DNA of 64,000 bases, taken from assembly GCF_001642475.1 (NCBI RefSeq), contig NW_019173973.1, positions 62,001-126,000 of the forward strand. Reading direction: 5' to 3'. Every line of letters starts with the position of its first letter. Positions within the stretch are counted from its first letter, which is position 1. Shown piece after piece: positions 11,830 through 22,321 of this stretch. The stretch is from Fonsecaea monophora (taxonomy: Eukaryota > Ascomycota > Eurotiomycetes > Chaetothyriales > Herpotrichiellaceae). The translations under genes were made by a program, and so were the position numbers. Under the pieces are notes generated by a model, which was given only the letters and a program-made list of their open reading frames with translations, had not been told where the DNA came from and did no database searches.

Positions 11830-13486
11830 TTGGGCATGAATATTGGAGCCGAGGTCATCCTCACCAGATCGATCGATAGACTGTAGAATATTGCTTCGGC
11901 TGTAGGTAGGGCTCAGCCGTCTGCCCCTGAAGCTATTGAAGCTCGTTTGAGAAACCGAGTCTGCCAGTCTGCCAGTCTGTTAGAACATCCCGAGTAGATC
12001 GTACATACTTGTCCTGCCCTGGTCAACAAAAGAGGTGGGTAATCGCTTTGACTAGGCAGGAACTCCGACTCCCGCGCAATGGAAGAGCTGGCATTATTGA
12101 TCAGCTAACTCATTTCCAAGGTGTTGGTGGTGTCGCTTGGAGATTTCGTCGAGTCGGATAAAGGCTGTGTCATCTCTACGGAGGACACCCGAGACGAACC
12201 ATGGCGGCATCTGTGCGGGAAGTGAGACTTGAGATTCAAGAGTCAAGACCGATTCAGCAGGTACGCGTCCGTAAGATCATCTTAGCTGCCGGTGAAGGAT
12301 TACTGGAAAAAGCAGCAGAGAGCTTGCTTCTGGCACCATTGAGGTTCAGTGTTGATCCCCGAGCCGTGCTCGTTCCCACCAGAGAACAAGTGGATGTTCG
12401 CTTAGCACCTCGTGGCGCACGCAAATCATGCCCCGTATTGGTCGCCGCTTCGCAAAAGATTCGAAATCTTCACCATCTTCTCCAAGTAGTCGACTCGGCG
12501 CCTCACGACCACCGCGGCGTGCCCGACTTCGCAGGGCCTGAGTTTGAAACCAGAGCAAGCTAAGTGATGATTGCAGACGTTTAGCAGTATCAACGCGTCC
12601 TTAGTTGTACTCAGAGGGGATTGGTGTACTGTGTGTGCATTAGTTTATCATTATCGGTGCAACGCGCATTGAACTGCCAATCCGGCATGCCTCGTTGCTT
12701 GAGGCCATGTGAATTGACACGTTGTTGCTGATCATTTCGGTTACGGGAAAGGGGATCATCAGGAGGGAGCATAGGTAACGCGCGAGGCTCGGCTCAGCTC
12801 CCTCGCCTTATCGTCCCCTGTATTTCCCGTGGGCAAGCAGGGCCCCAGTTGTGACCCAGGACCAATGACGAGTTTGCTCCTGGTGCTGTGGCCAAAGACA
12901 CCAATATATTGCGTCTTCGCCTCGTGGTAGTCCTGCTGTAGAGCCTTAAAGTTCGCCAAACCATAACCTAAAGGAGTTGCTAGAGACACGCCAGAGGTGG
13001 CATGGGCCAATGTCTTTCTAAGCGATATTCCAGACCTTCTAGAGAGCGGATGATCAGCTGGGCTTCTGGGCCTTTCCCTCTGGGTTTTCTATGGATCACC
13101 GCAGTTTACCGACAGAATTTGTACGTCCTTGTAAGTTTGTGTGTACAAGAGAGTTTGCTTCTGACTTTTCGGGAGATTATGCAAGGGGGAAGTTGTCCTA
13201 TGGCTTCATGGCAGAGACAGATAGATGCGTTGGACTGGACTGCTGAAACAGCATAGCCCCCTTTTTTTTTTGGCTTGCTGCTGGTGGCAGTTATGGGTAA
13301 TAATCAGTGAGGATCCCGCGTCGACCACCGAGTTCCCTGTTGAGTTTCTGCCGGGAGAAAACTTCCGTAGACCCGAACATTCAGACCTTGGGAAATTTAG
13401 GTGCTCAATGCCATGGCTTCTGGTATGTTCCTAAGAAAAAGGTAAAAAAAAGGGCAAGGTCCAGACTCTGGTAAATGGAAGTTTGA

Positions 13487-16232
13487 TTAAGTCGGCAGTC
13501 TTTGATGATCTGGATCACCTGAGTCTGCTTGAAGGAGGCCTCTGGCTTCCGCGGCCTCTTCGTCCTCCAGAACAGAGTCTCGAACAGCTTCTGCATCGGC
13601 GACAAACACTCCAGCCTTGCGTCCATCTGCAGATGCGGACAGTATCCACCAAACGTCCTTTTTGGTGAGCATGCCTCTGAATGCGCCACGCTCAACAAAA
13701 AGGAGGTATCGAAGCCCAAGTTTCTGGAACATGTGCACCGCGAGTTGAAGGGAGCTGTTCGCATTCAACGTGATAGGCGTCTGGTCCATCCACGGCCGCA
13801 AGTCGATCCCAGTACCCAAAGCAATGTCGGGGTGGTAGGTAAAATAACACAGGGTTCTTGAATCAACAACCGTTTCAGCTTCGAGTCTGGACTGGTGGCT
13901 ACCGGGATGCGTCATCCGCTCCAGTGCAAAGGCCAGCTCGACTCGAGAGATGTAGCCTAGAAGAGTGTTCTCGCGTGGGTAGTGTCGATTTGCACCTGTC
14001 TCAGCGACATCACCTGCTGGCTTTCTGAACGCAACCACCGGGAACCCGCGATAAGATGTGCTTCGGAGGATCTTTTGTAGACTTCCGACAGTATAAGACC
14101 TGTTGGCATCTAGGCACTTCATTTCCTCCACTCTTGTCATGAGACTCGAAACAAGAACATGAGGCACCGTTGCATCGTCCTTGTTTTCGAGATATGGATA
14201 CTCGTTGAATTGAATCCAAGACTCGTAGATGCCTCGTGGCGAAAAGACATCTCCAATCCATTTGGCAAGCATGACCGCAATCATGATTGGCAAAACGTAA
14301 GTAAGGGCACCTGTTAGCTCGAATACGATCACAACAATCGAAACGGTCATCCTTGTAACCCCGGCCAGTGCTGAAGCAGCACCCACGATGGCATATGTGC
14401 CGGGAATAACGCAGGCAACATCAGGTTCGCAGGCAGCGAACAAGAACGACGTCGAGAAGTGTTTTTGTATCAGCTCAACAAACACACCCAGTGTTCTCCC
14501 ATAAAGCGCGCCAATGGCCAGCGAGGGCAGAATGATCCCTGCCGGAATTCGCAATCCGAATGTAATGCTCGCAAGCAAGAAACCCAGTAATGAGGCCGCG
14601 ACCAAGAGCCATGCCATAGACAGAGCCCCTGCAGTTGTGGCACGACAGAGACCGAAAATATCGTTGTTCCCGATAGTCGCACACTCTGCAAACAGATAGT
14701 ACACCAATTCAGACAACTGAGCCCGCATGAAGAGGTTCGGGTAGTTGATGACGGCAGAGAGGGCGGAGACAACAAGTATTTCGAGAAGCGGCTTGTTGTG
14801 AAACGGATAGTTTGTAGATTTACGCAGTCTTGCCACGAACATGTTTAGTTTGATGAACAAGCCACCATATACTCCGCCGATGACTCCGAGGACAATGAAT
14901 GGCGCAAGTTCAAAGCTGTGCCACCTAATCGTGTAGGTGACTTGATAGAGGACGATTTTGCCAGTATGGAAAGGATTCAACGCTTGAAGCGTGACTGCTG
15001 CCACCATCGCGCAGACAAACGATTGCCACATAGTCTTGTCCGGGAAGTAATATGAGAGCTGTTCAAGTGAAAACAGCACACCACCGATTGGCGCGCCAAA
15101 GGCAACTGAGATACCAGATGCAGCTGCGGCGGAAAGAACTTCTCGCTTTCGAGCTTCGTTCTGGCTCAGCGACTCAAATGGCTTCATGATGAGATTGGCA
15201 CAGCAGCAAGCCAGGTGGACGAATGGGCCTTCTTTTCCAAGCCACATGCCCGAAGAAACTGCAAGGATCTGTGCGATGTCAGGTCAAATACCAACAGATC
15301 TATCGATGAACCCACCAAACCAAAGGACTTTGTGATCAGAGTCCATGTGCCGAGAAATCTTCTGATGACGAATCCTCCCAGGACGGTCTTGATTTCCGGT
15401 ATGCCACTGTGTTGGGCATAGACCGAATAGTGTTTGACAAGGACCGCGGCTGAGACGGCAAAAAGTGTAGAAAAGACAATGAAAAAAATGTAGCCCATAA
15501 TGAACTGGCCCGCCTTTGCTCTGATACCCAATGCTGCAGGCCATGGTGTCCAATCCTGACATTGAGTGAATTCATCATGACCCCAACAGCAGAATTGTTT
15601 GTTGAGATAGAAATCGCCTCCGCCAATTCCTTTCTTGCAGTAACCTGTCTTGATATCGCCCAGCCAGTCTGAGGCGATGTTGACGAAAGCTGCGACGCAA
15701 CCCACCGAGATTCCACTTGCGACGAGGACGAACCAAACGTGACTGGCGTCAAGTAATTGCCTCAAGTTTCCAACAAGGCCCGTATCATGTGCCAGGAACT
15801 TTCTCAGTCGTTGCCGCTCTTTTGTATACTCATAGATCCAATCGATTGCAGTCAGGTCGTCGTAGCCCACTCGCCTGCCTGGCCCCTCCACGTACCAATC
15901 AAGTGGGCCATCATCTTTCTGGCCGATGTGTTCAGGATTGTGAGAACCGCCTCCTTCAATGGTGGTGCTGGTCTCAAATGCCTCCCCGTTCACAGGGAGC
16001 CTCAGAGTTGTTACTGTCGAGGGTGTCTTGTTCGCATGCGGTGATGGGAGGGGAGAAGGGTCTATAGGGCGAGCCGGTGATTCTGAGTCGGGAGTATCGG
16101 GCAGTCTAGCCCCCAGAGATCAGCAAAGTCATGCGCCTCTTTTTGAGTACAGTACCTTGAAGAGATATCACCGTCCTCCGCAGACATCAAGTCAAGGTGA
16201 GATCCATTGCTGTCGGCGGGTGGTCCTGCCAT
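13487..16232 (-). CDS. CLC-family chloride transporter/channel with C-terminal CBS domains
   Basis: Three exons (16232-16156, 16105-15316, 15268-13487; introns 50 and 47 bp) give 882 residues. The ATG at 16232 was chosen because exon 1 joins in frame to the body. The membrane core shows HSGIPE (about 258-263) and GKEGP (300-304) with the gating glutamate E302, followed by many hydrophobic helices and about 250 C-terminal residues with two CBS-like blocks. Fungal CLCs such as Gef1 move chloride in Golgi/vacuolar or plasma membranes and affect pH and metal loading. The residue matching the proton glutamate of CLC exchangers (second E of LEE before SYYF) is Gln359 here. Exchange coupling is therefore questionable, and a channel or uncoupled carrier is possible. 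The acceptor of intron 2 (15269) was chosen over one 10 nt downstream because it restores the conserved helix length. Confidence 0.92.
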
Positions 16233-16496
16233 GCTTGTGAAGTTTTGAAGACTCTTCCGCGCTTCCGTAGGTACTCATTATCGTGACAGCACCAGCATAC
16301 CTAGGTAGCCACCCATAAACGTCAACATTGACTAGGTTGAAGACATGGCGGGCACTCACTTTACGAGGACGAAGTACGTGACCGGCTTGGCAAGGCTGAC
16401 GTTCAGCCTTGGGGCAACGTCAATAATTTTTGTCACGGATTTCATCCCCTCCCTCCAGTCGACATCTTCTCGACTTTTTGCTCACCGGTCACCGCG
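16233..16496. promoter_or_regulatory. Shared 264-bp divergent promoter of CLC and CCT8
   Basis: The start codons of the CLC gene (16232, minus) and CCT8 (16497, plus) face away from each other across 264 bp, so both transcripts must start here. The region ends in a pyrimidine-rich tract just before the CCT8 ATG. No individual factor site is claimed. Confidence 0.6.
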
Positions 16497-18389
16497 ATGT
16501 CTCTAGCTATACCCCAAGCCTCCCAGTCGGGGCTGTTCAAGCCTGGCTACAACAGCTATGACGCTGAGGATGGTGCCGTGATACGAAATGTATGTCGTCT
16601 CTCAACCCCTCAGGCCACTCATGTTCTAACTCGTCTTTACAGATCGATGCGTGCAGAACAATTGCCCAGACCGTTCAAACCTCACTCGGTCCATATGGCC
16701 GCAACAAAATTGTCATTAATCATCTGTCCAAGATGATTCTGACTTCCGACGCTGCAACCATCCTTCGTGAACTAGACGTTGTGCACCCCGCCGCAAAATT
16801 ACTGGTCATGGCCAGTCAACAACAAGAGGCGGAGATGGGAGACGGCACAAACATGGTCATTATTCTGGCTGGAGAGCTGCTCAAGAAAGCCGAGGAATTA
16901 ATACGAATGGGTCTTAAAACAAGCGATATCGTGTCTGGGTATGAAAAGGCACAGGCCTATGCTCTGAAATGCTTAGAAGGTACCAGGGCACTACCCGTTA
17001 TCCTCTCAAGAGCGAAATACTGACACTGGGCCAATAGACTTGGAAGTTGACACCGTCTCTGATGTTCGGTCCGCCGCCGAGCTCAGCAAAGCCCTTCGCA
17101 CTGTCGTTGCTTCAAAGCAATCTGGCTCCGAGGATCTTATTTCGCAGTTGATTGCCCAGGCTGTGCTGGCCGTGCTACCCAAGAATCCGGCAAATTTCAA
17201 TGTCGACAATATTCGCGTAGTGAAGATCATGGGCGGAGACCTCGCTTCTTCCCAAGTCGTCAAAGGCATGGTCTTTGGCCGCGAACCGGAAGGTCTGGTG
17301 AAGCGAGCGAAAAAGGCGAAAGTTGCCGTGTTCTCATGCCCGATCGACATCTCCCAAACAGAAACAAAAGGAACCGTTCTGCTGAAAAACGCAAAGGAAA
17401 TGATGGCCTTCTCCAAAGGCGAGGAAGCCCAGCTTGAAAGCGCCATTCGAGAAATCTACGATACGGGAGTTCGCGTGTGCGTTGCAGGCGCGACCGTGGG
17501 GGAACTGGCTATGCACTACTTGAATCGAATGGGTATCCTCGTTGTCAAAATTATGTCGAAGTTTGAACTTCGACGCCTCTGCAGCGTGTGTAACGCCACT
17601 CCTTTGGCTCGCCTTGGAGCGCCCATGCCCGATGAAATGGGCAGCATCGATGTCGTCGAGACCACTGAAATCGGTGGTGACAGAGTAACCGTCTTCCGCC
17701 AAGAGTCTGAGACAGCGACGACACGTACAGCGACCATCGTGCTGAGAGGCGCAACTCAAAACCATCTCGACGATGTGGAACGCGCAATTGATGACGGTGT
17801 CAACGTTATAAAAGCGGTAACAAAAGATCCTCGACTTGTTCCAGGCGCGGGTGCAACGGAAATGCAACTTGTGGAGAGAATCAGCCATTTCGCAGACAAG
17901 ACGCCAGGCTTACCGCAGTACGCCATCAGAAAATATGCGGAGGCGTTCGAGGTCATCCCGAGAACGTTGGCAGAGAGTGCCGGACTGGATGCGACAGAAG
18001 TGGTAGCAAGGTTGTACACAGCCCACCAACGCCGAGTAGGATCCAGCGAGGAGGTGAAACGCCGGAAACAAGCAAATGGCGAACAAGATGAAAGCGACGA
18101 CGACGACGAAGATGACGAGGAGAACGACGATTCCGACGACTCTGCCGGATCTGATGAATCGGAAGAACCTTACTGGACAACGGGTATCGACCTGGAAGTC
18201 AGCGACCCATCCGGTGTGCTGGATGCCCTGGAAGAAGGCATCCTGGACCTGATGGTGACCAAGTCGTGGGCGATTCGACTTGCCACGGAAGCGGCGAGAA
18301 CAGTTCTGAGCGTTGATCAAATCATCGTCGCGCGGCAAGCTGGAGGGCCCAAGCCACCAGGGCCCAATCCGAACTGGGACGAAGATTGA
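16497..18389 (+). CDS. CCT8: T-complex protein 1 subunit theta (CCT chaperonin)
   Basis: Three exons (16497-16589, 16643-16979, 17038-18389; introns 53 and 58 bp) give 593 residues. Group II chaperonin motifs are clear: TSLGPYGRNK near the start, GDGTN in the nucleotide site, a long apical domain, GAGATE, and a C-terminal VDQIIVARQAGGPKPP segment typical of the theta subunit. CCT is the cytosolic 16-subunit ring that folds actin and tubulin; theta is one of its eight subunit types. The protein is about 45-50 residues longer than usual. The excess is an Asp/Glu/Ser-rich insertion at about residues 475-523 in the equatorial domain near the C terminus. The reading frame is continuous through the insertion, with no splice sites that would remove it neatly. 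Confidence 0.97.
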
Positions 18390-20023
18390 GGGGTAGAAAA
18401 CAGGTAGAGGCAAAAGGAAAGAAAGGGGAATGAATAATGGTTTTTTTTAGAGTTGATTTGATGAAAGAACAAAAAGCATGGAGACAACCAAATCCATGCG
18501 TGCCATGGGCGAACGAGCGTCTCGAGAAGATGGTATCACGACGAGCAACCCGCTTTTATGCCCGGTACGCGCCGCCACGGGAGTCACGAACTCATTCCGA
18601 CGACTGCCATGAGCGAAATCTTGGAAAGCCGGGAATACCTCACCTGCCTGTGTCAGTGGCGTTGGACGTTGTCGAGCGCGATCGCCACAGAGCTTACAGT
18701 CAGTACTTGTCTGTGTATGGAACGCCCGTAATGGTTTAGCACATCGGCAGGGCGCCTCAACACAGGACTGGGACTGGGATGGGACATGCGGATGGCTCAG
18801 CGCAGAGGCGAGAGAAGGAAGACGCGTCAACATGTAAGGGAGGGTGGCAGACAGGAGACTTTGTTTGGTGAAAAAGCGTCGAGGATTGAATGCCCAGATA
18901 GATGGCCCTCTCAGCTCTGCGAGGCTCAGATGCTACAAAGAGGCAAAAAACAAATGAACCGTGGCAACCAAAAATAGTGCAGACTCTATTGTAGTTCGCT
19001 CGCTGCACGGAGTGATATTGTTTCCTCATTCACCCATGATATACACTAATGTGTTCCACGCGCACCCGAGCATCCTGAATCCAGTTGGGTAATTCTTCAA
19101 AGCGCCGTGCCACCAGAATTCAGGCACGTGTCAGCTTCGGTGTGGACCAGATAGCAGTTAGTGTTGCCATATGGTTGATATCAAAAGCAAAACATGCATC
19201 ACTGCCATCTCCTCTTCCGTCACGACCATCCTCCTAACAAAAAAAGCACCAGAAGTCTATCACTAAGCCAGAGAGAGCATTCATGACTTTGACTACATTC
19301 CTGGACCCCTTTTCTGCCCTGTGCCCAGTATTGGCATCAGAATTGAGAACCAAACCAATGCTGCAACAGCTGAATAGGATGATTTCCTGATATGCAGTAT
19401 TAACCCATACAGAAATCTCGATGAGTGAATAGTGGCGAATACGGAGTCTGATCTTTTATTCGCAGTCATTGATGTTTTGTTGAGTGCTCTCGGAAGGGTG
19501 GCTCGTTCCGTCTAGACCACGTTAGGGATTAACGGCTAGCATTCGGTAGAGTTCAATTGTCTGTTAGTCCTTGCAGGATCAAGCCCATCGATGGCTGCGC
19601 CAACGGAACAATATTCATGAGATGGGGCAATGGGAAGCTCTCAACGTGATGATGCGATGAGCTGTCGTCCAACCGTGTTTCAGTATGCTGTGTCATTTCA
19701 ACGTTGTCTGCCATGTAACCTGGACCAGCTGTCGCAAGTCTGACATTTCGTCCGCGATAAGCGCAAGGGTGATGTCTGATGCGGATGCGGGTAAACCCTC
19801 AATCGCAAAGTCCAGCCATGGAGATACATGCTGACACCTTTTGCAAATTTGAGGTGATGCTCGGTCGAACACTGAAGGACTGGACACGACTTGCCTTGGT
19901 GTAGGCTGTGGGGTCGTATAGTCATGGTCAAAAACATTAGTATCTCCATGGCGACTGGTGAATTGGTGGCTGTTAAAGCGACGTGCTTTGATCGTTGCAA
20001 TCGATTGTTGTGTCGGGCTCACT
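18390..20023. other. Intergenic, convergent 3' ends of CCT8 and the HMG-box gene
   Basis: Tail-to-tail gap of 1.6 kb. A minus-strand ORF at 20085-19693 overlaps the end of the HMG-box gene, but no phase-compatible intron links it to that gene. No other candidate gene or repeat seen. Confidence 0.55.
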
Positions 20024-21143
20024 CTATGAGTTGGAGGAAAATCCACTGCCTGATGGCTCTCTCCTACTAGCACGCTTCCAAGCATCCATAGCGACCGTAT
20101 ATTCTTTCATCTGGTCTTCATAGCGGTCGTCCCACAACTTCCTGTTGTCCGCACTAAGGCCATCCCATTCTGCCTGGATACGAGCAGGAATTTGCTCAGG
20201 AGGGTAATCATCAGCTTCTAACTGTGGTCTCATGTGCATTGTAAATTGCACATAGGGTGCTTCTGGTCGTTCTGGGCGTCCCGGTGCTCCTGATGAGCGC
20301 GCAACACCGTTCGCACCGACTTCTGGTGCAGCGGGTATGCTTGGTGGTCGTTGCTGACTCGGCGACTCGTAGGGTACTGGCAGGTGCTGGTCGCCTGGAA
20401 TAGGAGATGATTGCGGATATGACGCGTCAGGAAATTGTTGCTGGGATGCAGGATTTGCAGGTGCTTGTGGAGTGGAGGAGTTGATGCGGAAGGACGAGGT
20501 AAGTGTAGCGGGATCGTGAGGAGGGACTGGGGAGAAAGAGCTCGCGGGAGCAAGGTTGGGCAACGTGGTTTGTTGATACATGTTCGGTGCGGCCTCTCCA
20601 GGGGTGGTCGTGTTCATGATAGCCTCTCGGTACGTGTTGTTGGTTCTCCTCCGTCGCTCAGGTCGCTCGACGGGCTGTGTCGGGTAAGCGTCTGCCATGG
20701 AGAGCAAAGGGCTTCCTAACCTCGGGTTCATCTTCATCACTCGCTTCGGAGCTGTCGTCCAGTAAACCTTCCCCATCAGGTCTCTTGCGTTGCAACTCAG
20801 GTGCCACGCTGCTCCCGGCCAGCTCGGCCAGACTACCGTTGCCATTTGCCAGAACTCCAATCTTATCGAGTTGTTCGGGGGTCAACTTCTTGGCTGGAGC
20901 AGTCATAATGTCCTGCAGGTGGTTGAGAAGGATGGCGCGGAGCAGGCGCATCTTCTGGACGTGCTCCGTTTCTTGGATAATTCTCTTTCGGGTAGCATCA
21001 TTGTTGCTCTCGATCTCGGCGAGCCGCCGCTTGAGCTCGATACATTTCTTGCGGTAGGCAAGCTCTTGTGTGGGCGCAAGGGGCGCGTTTCGATGAAGGG
21101 GGAGATCGCCTGCTGGAGGGAAAGGCGTATCTTTGGTGTCCAT
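20024..21143 (-). CDS. INO80F-like/HMG-box protein, probable INO80 chromatin-remodelling subunit
   Basis: Two exons (21143-20721 and 20674-20024) separated by a 46-bp intron with GTTAGG donor, CTTAC branch and CACAG acceptor give 357 residues. The N terminus (about 25-85) is a charged coiled coil (ELKRRLAEIESNND region) resembling the TFPT/INO80F domain. An acidic patch SSEASDEDEPE is followed by a Pro/Gln/Ser-rich linker, and the C terminus (about 270-345) is an HMG-box with YVQFTMHMRPQL and the WDGLSADNRKLWDDRYEDQ helix pair. In fission yeast an HMG-box protein (Nht1) belongs to the INO80 nucleosome remodeller, which suggests a nuclear, DNA-binding role here. The family call is inference from domain layout; the coding call is firm. 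Confidence 0.65.
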
Positions 21144-22093
21144 TTTTCAGAGTCAGATAGAGGAGAGGTGTCGCTCAGGTTCACAGGAGCATGTGAACAA
21201 TACCCCTGAAGTTATAGATGAGAATCGAGAATCGATTGATGGTCAAAGCTGAGAAAATATGAACGAGTCCCTTTTGAAGCCACCAAGGGTTGTTTTTGGA
21301 AGTGGAATTCAAGTCGACGGTGTCTTGAATCGCGTTGACACAAACGCAGGAGGTGCATTGAGTTTTGAGGAAAGTGCGCCGAGAAGGAGTTGTGGTGAGG
21401 GCCTCTGCATCGAGAAACTATGCCACTCAGTGCCACTCACAGCCTCATTAGCATCTGTTTGCACTTGATGATATTATGTGTGTACGATGCGCTTGTTACA
21501 TAATTCTAGTTCTGACATTGATATGTCAAGAGAACCTTCTCAATCCGAGAACGTCCCAAAAATCGTCTCTACTTTGCCATCTCTCACGACATTTTCTCCC
21601 ATGTCCATCAGGTAGGCACAGGCAAGTTCTATCTCTCTTTACTGAGAACACACTTCAGCCTTGCTAGATAGTCTGATTGGCCCTCCGTTACATGTCACAT
21701 GCGTCTCCAGGGCGAGCAACACTGCCTCTCAAAATTTCATCCATTTGCCCTGTGGTGTGATCAGTTGGTGTCGCCGCTCCTCCCTTATCTGCGCCCTCAC
21801 TGGATTTGAAATCCCTAGTTCCTTCCATACGGGATAATCGGAAGAGTTGAATACGAGAGACGTCTTGAAGCGTGATTGAGAACAGCAAGGCTTTTCAGCT
21901 GCCCAGAAGCCGGAGAGATGCTCCCTCTTGAATGATCCAATCTGTCGTCTTGACACTCCACCCAACTGGACGGGTGTTCACGGTGCCCCGAGTCCGGCAA
22001 CCTTGGCAATCCAAAAAGGGATATGGAAGTTGAGTTGCTAAGCGAGTCCTTCATTTTTCGACCACGCAGAGCTCGTCTAAAGTCTCCCAACTC
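21144..22093. other. Intergenic, divergent promoter region
   Basis: Lies between the HMG-box gene (minus) and the disrupted membrane-protein start (plus). No gene or repeat recognised. Confidence 0.6.
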
Positions 22094-22321
22094 ATGGCCG
22101 AGGATATCGATCCAGGCCTCTTCGATATGGCCCCCACCAAGATCAAGAGGTTTGACGAGTTTAAGCCCCAGATGATATTCGACCGTGACATTGCCTCGAT
22201 GGGTATTAATTGTGTCAGGCTGGCTCTGCCATAGTTGTGCAATCGTTCTTCGCCTCCAGCTTTGCGGTGCTTGTCCATCTGCTGTTAACGAAAGAGTGCC
22301 GGCGACCTTCTTTTGCTCACG
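22094..22321 (+). pseudogene. Frame-disrupted 5' portion of the adjacent membrane-protein gene
   Basis: An ATG at 22094 opens a short N-terminal-looking frame ending in FDRDIASMGIN. Two nucleotides later (the TGTG run at 22211-22214) a different frame encodes a hydrophobic segment, IVVQSFFASSFAVLVHLLL, that looks like a first transmembrane helix. One further nucleotide shift before about 22300 returns to the frame of the downstream gene. The two shifts cancel (2 + 1 nt). I could not find an intron with matching phase and good splice sites, so either the first helix has been lost by compensating indels or a non-obvious intron is present. Confidence 0.35.

Larger units (their letters stand above)
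7642..13486. other. 5.8-kb gene-poor region upstream of the scaffold gene
   Basis: Lies 5' of the scaffold gene and 3' of the CLC gene, both on the minus strand. No ORF here shows a recognisable domain; the better-looking minus-strand ORFs (11011-11829) are listed separately. It contains palindromic GTAC-rich patches (around 9236-9280 and 10833-10848) and a T-run near 13260. It may be a large regulatory region, contain an untranslated RNA, or hide a multi-exon gene I cannot assemble. Confidence 0.45.

Noticed and set aside
12201..12563. 120-residue plus-strand ORF in the 5.8-kb gap
   Set aside because: No recognisable motif, no splice context, and the minus strand is equally open.
15259..15315. 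Alternative acceptor TTGCAG for the second CLC intron
   Set aside because: It needs a weak GTTCAT donor and shortens the conserved helix before GKEGP by two residues; the acceptor at 15269 fits exactly.
19693..20085. 130-residue minus-strand ORF overlapping the HMG-box gene end
   Set aside because: Composition is plausible, but no phase-compatible intron links it to the HMG-box gene and that protein already has a natural end.
20675..20720. A 29-bp intron (20720-20692) in the HMG-box gene
   Set aside because: Shorter than fungal introns normally allow; the 46-bp version ending at CACAG is phase-correct and has a branch site.
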